Source of the DNA: an uncultured Bacteroidota bacterium | GTDB taxonomy: Bacteria > Bacteroidota > Bacteroidia > Chitinophagales > Chitinophagaceae | Assembly: GCA_903862505.1 (NCBI GenBank) | Contig: CAIOYQ010000169.1 | Coordinates: 1-47,044 of the forward strand | Direction: 5' to 3' | DNA: 47,044 nucleotides | Shown: piece after piece, positions 17,860-26,332 of the stretch | How positions within the stretch are numbered: position 1 is the stretch's first letter | Layout: each line of letters begins with the position of its first letter | Translations under genes and position numbers: made by a program | Notes under the pieces: model-generated | Database searches by the model: none | What the model saw: the letters and a program-made list of their open reading frames with translations, nothing else | What the model was told of the DNA's origin: nothing

Positions 17860-18591
17860 ATGAAAAAAGGATTTATTATAACCTTAACAATGGTGAGCAG
17901 TTTGGTTACAATGGCACAAACAAAACCAGTTGCTAAAACAGGCGCACCCACTACAAAACCTAAATTAGCAGCTACAACTAAAGGGGTACAGTCGTTTAAG
18001 TCTACCAAGGATAGCGCTTCTTATGCTTTAGGGTATAGAATTGCACAAAGCTTAAAAGGGCAGGGTTTGCAAGATGTAAATTTCGAATTGTTTAAAAAAG
18101 GAATGGCTGCAGGGGTAATATCTAAAACAGATATCCCTGATAGCATATTAGATGTATGTATTAAAAACTACCAAGATAAAATGAGTCTAGAAAAAATCGC
18201 AATCAACAGAGCGACCGGAAAGGCGTTCTTAGAAGAAAATGCAAAAAAACCAGGTGTTGTTAAAATGACAAATGGCATGCAGTATTTAGTATTAACACCA
18301 GGTACGGGTACAGAACATCCTACTTTAAACAGTAAGGTGAAGTGTCATTACCATGGTACTTTAATTAATGGTGAAATATTTGACAGTTCTGTTCAAAGAG
18401 GCGAGCCAATTACTTTCCCTTTAAATGGGGTTATCAAAGGATGGCAGGATGCTGTTCAGTTAATGACTGTGGGTGCTAAATGGAGATTGTTTATCCCAAG
18501 TGAATTAGCTTATGGTGAGCGTTCGGCAGGACCAATGATTGGACCCGGTGCTACATTAATTTTTGAAGTTGAATTATTAGGAATAGAATAA
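17860..18591 (+). CDS. FKBP-type peptidyl-prolyl isomerase, secreted, Mip-like
   Basis: Signal peptide; dimerisation-type DSASYALGYRIAQSLKGQG; FKBP VKCHYHGTLINGEIFDSS...WRLFIPSELAYGERSAGPMIGPGATLIFEVELL. Confidence 0.95.
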   Translation: MKKGFIITLTMVSSLVTMAQTKPVAKTGAPTTKPKLAATTKGVQSFKSTKDSASYALGYRIAQSLKGQGLQDVNFELFKKGMAAGVISKTDIPDSILDVCIKNYQDKMSLEKIAINRATGKAFLEENAKKPGVVKMTNGMQYLVLTPGTGTEHPTLNSKVKCHYHGTLINGEIFDSSVQRGEPITFPLNGVIKGWQDAVQLMTVGAKWRLFIPSELAYGERSAGPMIGPGATLIFEVELLGIE

Positions 18592-18608
18592 TAGCCCTAA
18601 AATAGTTA

Positions 18609-18636
18609 AAAGACCCCCTGAATTGGGGGTTTTTTA
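18609..18636 (+). terminator. Intrinsic terminator after the FKBP gene
   Basis: ACCCCCTGAATTGGGGGTTTTTT. Confidence 0.85.
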
Positions 18637-18650
18637 TTGGTATTATGTGG

Positions 18651-18658
18651 TAATTTTG
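18651..18658 (+). promoter_or_regulatory. Candidate -7 box (TAATTTTG)
   Basis: TAnnTTTG match. It lies inside the annotated ORF, which argues for the start at 18682. Confidence 0.45.
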
Positions 18659-18681
18659 TGCTTCTATTTAAAGAAACAAGT

Positions 18682-19419
18682 ATGCTTAAAATATCGTCGT
18701 TTTTATGGGTATCAGGTTTTTTCCTTTTCGCATGTTCTCCTAACAATGTAAAGACCGATCCTGCCATTGTTAAAATAATGGATAGTGCAAGTGTAACAGG
18801 CGTTTTTGCATTAATAGAAAATGGTTCAGGACAATTTACCATCTCGAATTTAGCTGCCTATAAGGACTCGGCTTATGCGCCCTTGAATACTTTTTTTGCA
18901 ATCCCTACAATGATTGCTTTGGATAAAGGATACATTAGTCATGATTCAACAACATGGGTCTCTTTGGATTCTGTCAATTTTTATGAAGGATTGATTTCCA
19001 AAATAGGAAGGGAAGCGATGGTTAAAACTAGGGACTCCTTGCAATATGGCAAAGGCATTATGACTGCGGACAGTACTAAATATTGGAGCAATAGTAGTTT
19101 ATTAATTACGCCAGATGAACAATTAGGACTCATCAAAAAATTATATTTCAATGCGCTTCCGTTTCAAAAACGATCTCAGGATATGTACAAAAAAATGATA
19201 TTAAAAGAGGACAATGCCAATTATAAGTTAAGCTATATTAATGGGTTGGATACAGCAAAAGGGAAAAGTTGGTTTTTGGGTTATGTTGAAGAGAACAAAC
19301 ATCCCTATTTCTTTGTTTTGTATACACAATCTGTAAAGTTAACTCCTGTTGTCAATGATCATGGAGCTTTATTAAAAACTATTTTATTGCAACAAGGCTT
19401 TTTAAAAGGCGTCAGATAA
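18682..19419 (+). CDS. Class D beta-lactamase-like lipoprotein, predicted catalytically inactive
   Basis: Lipobox FLFACS; class D-like landmarks (SVNFYEGLISKIGREAM, LLITPDEQLGLIKKLYFNALPF, GKSWFLGYVEENKHPYFFVLYTQ) but STFK is NTFF and no KTG. Confidence 0.7.
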   Translation: MLKISSFLWVSGFFLFACSPNNVKTDPAIVKIMDSASVTGVFALIENGSGQFTISNLAAYKDSAYAPLNTFFAIPTMIALDKGYISHDSTTWVSLDSVNFYEGLISKIGREAMVKTRDSLQYGKGIMTADSTKYWSNSSLLITPDEQLGLIKKLYFNALPFQKRSQDMYKKMILKEDNANYKLSYINGLDTAKGKSWFLGYVEENKHPYFFVLYTQSVKLTPVVNDHGALLKTILLQQGFLKGVR

Positions 19420-19437
19420 AAGTACATCACTAGCACT

Positions 19438-21447
19438 ATGCAACCATATTGTAACACATTAACTGCTTATAACCGTTTTATAACCCGTGAGGTTAAGATA
19501 GGTAATTTAATTATTGGCGGTGGAAGGTCTGTTAAGATACAAACCATGACCACTACCGACACAATGGATACTGAAAAAACAGTTGCCCAGGTGATTGAAT
19601 GTATTAAAGCAGGCGCTGAGTTGGTTCGTATTACAGCGCCTAGTAAAACCGAAGCCGATAATCTTGCAAACATTAAAGCTGCATTACGCGCAAAAGGTTT
19701 TGATACGCCTATTGTTGCGGATATACACTTTACCCCGAATGCTGCAGAAATTGCTGCAACTATTGTAGAAAAAGTAAGAGTGAATCCAGGAAATTATGTA
19801 GATAAGAAAAAATTTGAACAGATTGAATATACCGATGCAGAATATGTAGAGGAGATTGAAAGAATAAGAGAAAGATTTACGCCCTTGGTGCTTATCTGTA
19901 AGGAACATGGAACCGCCATGCGCATTGGCACCAATCATGGATCATTGAGCGATCGTATTATGAGTAGATATGGGGATACGGCCAATGGGATGGTAGAAAG
20001 TGCCATGGAGTTTTTGCGAATAGCAAGATCTTTGGATTATCATCAAATTGTATTGAGTATGAAATCCAGTAATCCGCAGGTAATGGTTCATGCGTACAGA
20101 TTACTCATACAACAAATGCAAAATGAGTTTGGTGAATCTTACCCATTACATTTAGGCGTAACCGAAGCAGGTGACGGGGAGGATGGAAGAATTAAAAGTG
20201 CAATAGGTATTGGAACTTTATTAGAAGATGGCATTGGTGATACCATACGAGTAAGTTTAACCGAGGATCCTGAATTAGAAATTCCAGTTTGTAGGGATAT
20301 CGTAAAAAGGTATAATGGCCGTACAAATGAAAGAAATTCAACAATTGCACCCATTACTAATTTGAATTATAATCCTTTTGAATACAAAAAAAGAGTATCG
20401 CATGCTGTTGTCAATATAGGGGGTACGAATGTGCCAGTTGTTGTGGCGGATATGAGTCAACTTACTAGTATTACTGCAGATTCCTTACATGCTATAGGTT
20501 ATGTATACAACGAAGCAACTGATAAATGGAATATTGAAGACGCGGCTGCGGATTATTTTTATACTGGCAATGAATCTGTCGATTTTGAATTGCCGGGCAC
20601 ACTTAAGGTGATTGTGCAACATACAAGATGGTCCGAATTAGGCAATGATAAAAAGTATGCTCCTTTATTTGATAGTGATACATTTTTAACATCGGGTAGT
20701 AAAAGTAAGGTACTCAATTTTGTAATGTTGGATGCATATAGTACAAATACACAAATTAGCGAAGAACAATTATTGAAAATTGCGAGTGACGATACGGTTG
20801 TTTTTTGTTTAAGTAGTCAATTGCAGCATGCTATGGCGGCAGTTAGGCGTATGTTTGTAAAATTTATGGAATTGGGCATTAACAATCCGGTGATACTTAT
20901 AACAGATAGTAAAGGTAAAACCACCGACGAACATTTAATTCATTTTGCAACCGAGACGGGTGCTTTATTTTTGGATGGAATGGGGGATGGTATTTGTTTA
21001 GGATTAGATGAAGCCGTTTATTCAATTGCCTCTAAAGATTTTGGTAAAGTATCTGGAAGGAATTATGCACAAAACAATTCCATAGAACAATTTTTAAATG
21101 CAACGGCCTTTGGTATTTTACAAGCTACCAGAACTAGAATTTCTAAAACAGAATATATATCTTGTCCAAGTTGTGGAAGAACTTTATTTGAACTACAAGA
21201 AACCACCGCAAAAATCAGAAAAGTTACCAATCATTTAAAAGGGTTGAAAATTGCCATTATGGGCTGTATTGTTAATGGTCCTGGCGAAATGGCCGATGCA
21301 GATTTTGGCTATGTGGGAAGTGGTGTAGGGAAAATTACTTTGTATAAAGGGAAGGAAGTGATGAAGCGTAATATTGATAGTGAAGTGGCAGTTGATGAAC
21401 TTATTCAACTATTAAAAGACAATAATGCTTGGGTGGACCCTCAATAA
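19438..21447 (+). CDS. ispG: 4-hydroxy-3-methylbut-2-enyl diphosphate synthase, long form with insert domain
   Basis: KIQTMTTTDTMDTEKTVAQV, ADIHFTPNAA, VRVNPGNYVD, and C-terminal Fe-S region SCPSCGRTLFEL...IMGCIVNGPGEMADADFGYVG. Confidence 0.96.
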   Translation: MQPYCNTLTAYNRFITREVKIGNLIIGGGRSVKIQTMTTTDTMDTEKTVAQVIECIKAGAELVRITAPSKTEADNLANIKAALRAKGFDTPIVADIHFTPNAAEIAATIVEKVRVNPGNYVDKKKFEQIEYTDAEYVEEIERIRERFTPLVLICKEHGTAMRIGTNHGSLSDRIMSRYGDTANGMVESAMEFLRIARSLDYHQIVLSMKSSNPQVMVHAYRLLIQQMQNEFGESYPLHLGVTEAGDGEDGRIKSAIGIGTLLEDGIGDTIRVSLTEDPELEIPVCRDIVKRYNGRTNERNSTIAPITNLNYNPFEYKKRVSHAVVNIGGTNVPVVVADMSQLTSITADSLHAIGYVYNEATDKWNIEDAAADYFYTGNESVDFELPGTLKVIVQHTRWSELGNDKKYAPLFDSDTFLTSGSKSKVLNFVMLDAYSTNTQISEEQLLKIASDDTVVFCLSSQLQHAMAAVRRMFVKFMELGINNPVILITDSKGKTTDEHLIHFATETGALFLDGMGDGICLGLDEAVYSIASKDFGKVSGRNYAQNNSIEQFLNATAFGILQATRTRISKTEYISCPSCGRTLFELQETTAKIRKVTNHLKGLKIAIMGCIVNGPGEMADADFGYVGSGVGKITLYKGKEVMKRNIDSEVAVDELIQLLKDNNAWVDPQ

Positions 21448-21465
21448 TTGGAATAAAATTAATTT

Positions 21466-22353
21466 ATGTACTTTGTTATTTATAGTTTGCTTTATTTAAT
21501 TTCCCTATTACCATGGCGCGTACTTTATATTTTCAGTGATGGCATTGCCTTTTTATTAAAGCATGTTATTAAATACAGGGTAGATGTGGTGCATCAGAAT
21601 TTAATCATTGCCTTCCCCAATAAAACAGAAAAAGAGCGTAAGCAAATTGCCTATGATTTTTACCAGCAGTTTACGGATTCATTTATTGAGACTATTAAAT
21701 TATTGTCTATTTCAGATAAGACTTTTCAAAAAAGATTTACTTCCAACGTAGAAGTATTAAATAATTTATACCCAACTGGACAGTCGGTTCAAATTATGGC
21801 TGGTCATTTTTTTAATTGGGAGTTTGCCAACTGGGGCGTCGCAAAATATGGCAAATATCCTTTTTTAGCTGTTTTTATGCCGTTAAGCAATAAGGTGTTT
21901 AGTAAATTAATTTATGATCTAAGAGCAAGATATGGTTCCATTTTAATTCCCGCTACCAATTTCCGATCACAATTTCATAAATATGCGAACGAAGGGTCTT
22001 ATGCAATGGCGTTAGCCGCGGATCAAAATCCAGGTAATCCTTTACAAGCCTATTGGGTTAATTTTTTTGGAAGACTTACTCCTTTTGTTAAGGGGCCTGA
22101 AAAGGGAGCGAAGCTAAATAATACTGCACAGGTATTTGTTCATTTTTACCGAACTAAAAGAGGGTACTATCATTCGCATTATGAGTTAATGACTATTTCG
22201 CCTAATTATTTTAAGGATGGTCAACTCACTGCTTTATATGTAAAAGTATTAGAAGAGAAAATACAGGCAAACCCATCTAATTATTTATGGAGCCATCGTC
22301 GTTGGAAATATACGTATGATGCAGCTTTGCATGAAAACCTACTAGTGAAATAG
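21466..22353 (+). CDS. LpxL/HtrB-like lysophospholipid (lipid A) acyltransferase
   Basis: HX4E motif GHFFNWEFANWG; LAADQNPGNPLQAYWVNFFGRLTPFVKGPE. Confidence 0.9.
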   Translation: MYFVIYSLLYLISLLPWRVLYIFSDGIAFLLKHVIKYRVDVVHQNLIIAFPNKTEKERKQIAYDFYQQFTDSFIETIKLLSISDKTFQKRFTSNVEVLNNLYPTGQSVQIMAGHFFNWEFANWGVAKYGKYPFLAVFMPLSNKVFSKLIYDLRARYGSILIPATNFRSQFHKYANEGSYAMALAADQNPGNPLQAYWVNFFGRLTPFVKGPEKGAKLNNTAQVFVHFYRTKRGYYHSHYELMTISPNYFKDGQLTALYVKVLEEKIQANPSNYLWSHRRWKYTYDAALHENLLVK

Positions 22354-22384
22354 GTAGAAATAGTTTATAAAAATTTGGCAATAG

Positions 22385-23074
22385 TTAGTCTTCTAAGAAA
22401 CTTGTTTTGTTTGGATCGGCTTTAGAGATCTTCGGTTTCTTAATATTTTCAAAGCTGAATTTATCCTTTAAAAATTGAACGCCTTCCCATCCATCCATTA
22501 CCACTCTGATATTATGTATACCTTGTTTTTTTAAGATACTAGCAGCTAGTGTATTACTGGTTCCGTCTTCACTAATAATATAAATATTAAAGTGCTCGTC
22601 CAATTCAGACATACTACCTGGGTCCATAAATTCAGATAAGGGTAGTGAAACCGCATTTTTAATATGCGATGCATTGAAGGCAAGCTCTTCTCTAATATCC
22701 AATGGCATTAAGAATTCATCAAAGGGAATATCCATGGCTAATTCGTCAGGCTCTACTTGAATAAGCATGTCTGTTACTTGGTTATTATTTTTCCAAGTTT
22801 CATATCCACCTTGTAAAGCGCCTTTTATATTATTGAAACCAGCTTCTTTAAAATAAGCCATGGTTTCCTTTGCAATAAGCGGATCTAAGACAAAAAGGAG
22901 CGGTGTATTTTTTACAATCACACCCATGGCTACTGCGAATTTCACAGTAGCTGGGGTGATATGTAATGAGTTTGGAATATGACCATCCATCCATTGCTCG
23001 GGCAATCTTGTATCAATTAAAATGAAATTTGGATCGTCAAGCAGTGACTTGAATTGTTCAAAAGAGATATCCAT
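22385..23074 (-). CDS. Tandem rhodanese-like protein lacking catalytic cysteines
   Basis: Two rhodanese-type segments (FILIDTRLPEQWMDGHIPNSLHI...GGYETWK and PLDIREELAFNASHIKNAVSLPL...MDGWEG). The ATG at 23074 lies 1 nt after the upstream ArsR stop codon. Confidence 0.85.
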   Translation of the reverse strand: MDISFEQFKSLLDDPNFILIDTRLPEQWMDGHIPNSLHITPATVKFAVAMGVIVKNTPLLFVLDPLIAKETMAYFKEAGFNNIKGALQGGYETWKNNNQVTDMLIQVEPDELAMDIPFDEFLMPLDIREELAFNASHIKNAVSLPLSEFMDPGSMSELDEHFNIYIISEDGTSNTLAASILKKQGIHNIRVVMDGWEGVQFLKDKFSFENIKKPKISKADPNKTSFLED

Positions 23075-23075
23075 A

Positions 23076-23459
23076 TTATCCAACGAGTTGCTCAACAAAT
23101 TGGTTAATTTGTTCCAATCTATTGTAGTCCACTGTGTAAAAAATAAATTTTCCTTCTCTTGTGGTAATAACAATACCAGCTCTTCTTAGAATCGCTAAAT
23201 GTTGGGAAGCAACCGACTGTTCTAGACGTAGTTTGACGTAAATTTCTGTTACGGTCATTTTTTGTTGCTCGTCAATTAATTTCACAATTTGCTGACGCAA
23301 TTTGTGATTTAATGCGCGTAAGATCATAGCGGCTTTTTTGCTGTGTAGCAAGTCCACTTTCAATGGCGCCTTGCCATTGGATAATTGTAGTTGTGGTAAA
23401 GACTGATTCATTACAATTTTTAAGATTTGGGGGTTATCGAATAATAATTGTTTGAACAA
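23076..23459 (-). CDS. ArsR family winged-helix regulator; alternative start at 23411
   Basis: ALNHKLRQQIVKLIDEQQKMTVTEIYVKLRLEQSVASQHLAILRRAGIVITTREGKFIFYTVD. Confidence 0.9.
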   Translation of the reverse strand: MFKQLLFDNPQILKIVMNQSLPQLQLSNGKAPLKVDLLHSKKAAMILRALNHKLRQQIVKLIDEQQKMTVTEIYVKLRLEQSVASQHLAILRRAGIVITTREGKFIFYTVDYNRLEQINQFVEQLVG

Positions 23460-23490
23460 AATTACGTTATTAATTTAAATATTAATATAT

Positions 23491-23512
23491 ATTCCCTTGC
23501 GAATTTGGGAAT
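23491..23512. repeat. Inverted repeat ATTCCC-N10-GGGAAT upstream of the ArsR gene
   Basis: ATTCCCTTGCGAATTTGGGAAT read directly; no adjacent T run, so not an obvious terminator. Confidence 0.4.
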
Positions 23513-23536
23513 TCAGTCACCACTCATCCTTTTTGT

Positions 23537-24235
23537 TTAACTACTTAGTAGTTTTTGTGGCCCCTGGTGAAACTCTTTTAAATAGGATGGACTCGAATAA
23601 GCCGTATTTTCAAAATGTTTATTTGTCCATTTTTCTAGGGCGAGTTGCATAAAATCGTTTATATCATATTGTGCTTCAATGCAGTATAGTTGACTAGTAG
23701 CATATAGTTGACTCGTTTTGGTTACTCCGTTACCAACACAAAGGGTTGGGCCATTTTCTAATAATTTTATTAAAAAACCCTGATCTAATACAATGGCTTG
23801 CTCGGGTAAGATAACCGATAAGTCTGCCTTATAGATGGCACCAAACACTTCCATTCTTTTTGCATCAATCATGCTAAAAATTTGAATGTCTTTTTCTGTT
23901 TGAACTAAGCCAATATGATTAATGGCATGTATTGCTAATAGTACTAAAGTGGAAATTCCAATAAGGGGTTTATTTATCGCATACGCAATACCTTTGGCAG
24001 TAGCTAATCCAACCCTGAGTCCAGTGTAGCTTCCTGGACCCATGGTAACCACTATCGCATCCATTGCTTGAAGAGATATACCAAGCTGTTTTAACATTTT
24101 ATCAATCGCCACCTGAACAAAGGAGGCATGGCTATTGGTTGTTTCATTAGATTCGATGGCCAATAAGACATTGTCTTTACTTATGGCAACGATGGCTTTT
24201 TCACCTGCTGTATCTATATATAGGAATGTTGCCAA
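23537..24235 (-). CDS. tsaB: tRNA t6A biosynthesis protein TsaB, probable TTG start
   Basis: FLYIDTAGEKAIVAIS, VVTMGPGSYTGLRVGLATAKGIAYAINKPLIGISTL. The ATG at 24319 would overlap the divergent ridA start; TTG at 24235 begins L-ATFLYIDTA. Confidence 0.88.
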   Translation of the reverse strand: MATFLYIDTAGEKAIVAISKDNVLLAIESNETTNSHASFVQVAIDKMLKQLGISLQAMDAIVVTMGPGSYTGLRVGLATAKGIAYAINKPLIGISTLVLLAIHAINHIGLVQTEKDIQIFSMIDAKRMEVFGAIYKADLSVILPEQAIVLDQGFLIKLLENGPTLCVGNGVTKTSQLYATSQLYCIEAQYDINDFMQLALEKWTNKHFENTAYSSPSYLKEFHQGPQKLLSS

Positions 24236-24312
24236 ATTAGTTGGATTGTTTTGCAAAAATAAGCGTGTTATTGATAGAAAAATAAGAAATTGTGCATCTA
24301 ATATTAAATTAT

Positions 24313-24699
24313 ATGTCAAAACAAATTATTCAGACGGATAAAGTACCTGCTCCTATTGGACCCTATAGTCAGGCGGTGATTGCCAATGGCTTTTTATTTG
24401 CTAGTGGTCAGATTGCGTTTAACCCAGCAACTGGTGAGTTAGTATTGGAAAATATCCAATCAGAAACGAAACAAGTAATGGAAAATATCAAAGCCATTCT
24501 GGAGGAATCCAAATTAAGCTTTGCGCATATTGTAAAGACTACTATATTTTTAAGTGACATGCAATTATTTGCACAAGTAAATGAGGTATATGGTAGCTAT
24601 TTTTCTTCCGATTTTCCGGCACGTGAAACTGTTGCGGTTAAAACCTTACCTAGAGATGTGAATGTTGAAATTAGTATTACAGCAGTAATTAATTTATAA
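24313..24699 (+). CDS. ridA: RidA/YjgF family reactive intermediate deaminase
   Basis: APIGPYSQAVIANGFLFASGQIAFNPATGEL...FPARETVAVKTLPRDVNVEISITAV. Confidence 0.93.
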   Translation: MSKQIIQTDKVPAPIGPYSQAVIANGFLFASGQIAFNPATGELVLENIQSETKQVMENIKAILEESKLSFAHIVKTTIFLSDMQLFAQVNEVYGSYFSSDFPARETVAVKTLPRDVNVEISITAVINL

Positions 24700-24760
24700 T
24701 TTAAAAATAATTACAAATCAAGAATAAATTAAACTCGAATATTTTATTGTAAGATCGCAT

Positions 24761-25693
24761 CTACTTGCTAGTCAGTTGGTAGCTGGTTTCTAATTTCCAA
24801 ATTTCTTGGGGTTGCAATACATGCAGCCCCATTTTATTGTTAAAACAATCTGGTGCCCCACTTAAATTTTCAATAGCAATGCTACCTCGATGATCTGGTG
24901 TATATAATTGTAGATAGGGGTATGAGGGGCTGGGTTCTATGGTTAAAATATATTTTTCATTTTCTAAAATACATTTTGGAAAAGCGGCGTCTATAATATA
25001 ACCGCTATCTAATTGAGTATCCGCAATACCTGATCCCTTGTCAAACATAGTATTGGTAAGCATTTCACCTGTTGGTATTAATTCATTATTATATACTAAT
25101 ATTCCTTTATTGATAAATTGTAAAGTACAATCATTGATAGTTTTCCCTAATTTAAAATAAGGATGCCATCCGTCCATCATTGGAATAGACGTCTCTGATT
25201 GGTTGGTTATGGTAGTTTCAATGCTTATTTTATTATTGGTAAAAAATATCCAATGAAGCCGAATGGTATATGCAAATGGGAATCCCTTATCTGTTCCTTG
25301 GTAATGATGTTCTAAAATTACATATGCGCTATTTTCTTTAATTTTTGTTTCTACAATATCATATTCGACATCATATAATATACCGTGTAGTGCATGTGCG
25401 CCTAAATAAAATTTTTCAATTTTATAAGATTGGCTCAAATGAGTGAATTGACCTTGGGATAATCTACATGCATAGGGGCTCATTTTCCCACTTTTAAAAC
25501 CATTGGATTCATAATTGCCCCAACCGCTTTCAAAATTATTGCCATCGATAATATCCCATTGATCATTGGTTTGCAGCCAGCTGTTTAAAACGCCCCCTTT
25601 GCTCATTATATCAATACTAGCTTTACTTTCATGGTTAGCAATGCGTATTCGTTTAAACGTGGAAATAGGTTGAATATCAATGGAGAAAGACAT
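24761..25693 (-). CDS. Aldose 1-epimerase family protein
   Basis: DGWHPYFKLG, PYLQLYTPDHRGSIAIENLSGAPDCFNN. Confidence 0.85.
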   Translation of the reverse strand: MSFSIDIQPISTFKRIRIANHESKASIDIMSKGGVLNSWLQTNDQWDIIDGNNFESGWGNYESNGFKSGKMSPYACRLSQGQFTHLSQSYKIEKFYLGAHALHGILYDVEYDIVETKIKENSAYVILEHHYQGTDKGFPFAYTIRLHWIFFTNNKISIETTITNQSETSIPMMDGWHPYFKLGKTINDCTLQFINKGILVYNNELIPTGEMLTNTMFDKGSGIADTQLDSGYIIDAAFPKCILENEKYILTIEPSPSYPYLQLYTPDHRGSIAIENLSGAPDCFNNKMGLHVLQPQEIWKLETSYQLTSK

Positions 25694-25730
25694 CTTTATG
25701 AGTTTGTCGTATTTTTTAAAGCTAAACTAT

Positions 25731-25738
25731 TAACTTTG
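25731..25738 (+). promoter_or_regulatory. Candidate -7 box (TAACTTTG)
   Basis: TAnnTTTG match 21 nt before the ATG at 25760. Confidence 0.45.
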
Positions 25739-25759
25739 GTTACTTAAATTACATTTCGA

Positions 25760-26332
25760 ATGTACAAATTTTTTAGCATCGTTTTTTTGTTTTTAACCAT
25801 TGGCTCATTTGGCCAAAATTTAAAGAGGTATGATAGTACTTTAAAAATAGGCAAAGTGGGCTTTAGGGTTACTTGTATTAATAAGTCAGTTACTCAAAAT
25901 AATTTAAACATCAAACCCATTGGCTTTAAATCTGAAGCTAGAGAGGTTAGCTTAGAATTAAAGGCGCGTGTGATTTCTTCCGAAATTGATGATTTAAATC
26001 AAGATGGCTTTGTGGATTTAATCATTTATATTTTAGAACCTACGGGAAAGACCAATTTATTTTGTATTAGCTCCAAAGGCGATGAAATGATACAGCCTAT
26101 CTTTTTCCCAGATATTACCAATGACACTCAATTAAGTAAAGGGTATCGAGGGAGGGATGAATACAAATTGGTGGAAGGTATTTTGTTTCGAAAATTTCCA
26201 ATTTTTGTTTCAGATACAACTATAAAAGAGCCTACTAAAAAAGCAAGACAAATAATGTATCGAGTGGTAGAAGGGGACAGAGGAACATTAAATTTCAAAG
26301 CTTTTAAGAACTTTGAGTTAGACGTTAATTAA
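25760..26332 (+). CDS. Secreted hypothetical protein with one FG-GAP/EF-hand-like segment
   Basis: Signal peptide MYKFFSIVFLFLTIGSFGQ; DLNQDGFVDLIIYI segment. Confidence 0.65.
   Translation: MYKFFSIVFLFLTIGSFGQNLKRYDSTLKIGKVGFRVTCINKSVTQNNLNIKPIGFKSEAREVSLELKARVISSEIDDLNQDGFVDLIIYILEPTGKTNLFCISSKGDEMIQPIFFPDITNDTQLSKGYRGRDEYKLVEGILFRKFPIFVSDTTIKEPTKKARQIMYRVVEGDRGTLNFKAFKNFELDVN

Noticed and set aside
18606-18842. Minus-strand 78-aa ORF
   Set aside because: Overlaps the FKBP terminator and the coding start of the OXA-like gene; no independent support.
19438-21447. IspG as a novel fusion because of its 669-aa length
   Set aside because: The long form with an insert domain is known in Bacteroidota, chlamydiae and plants.
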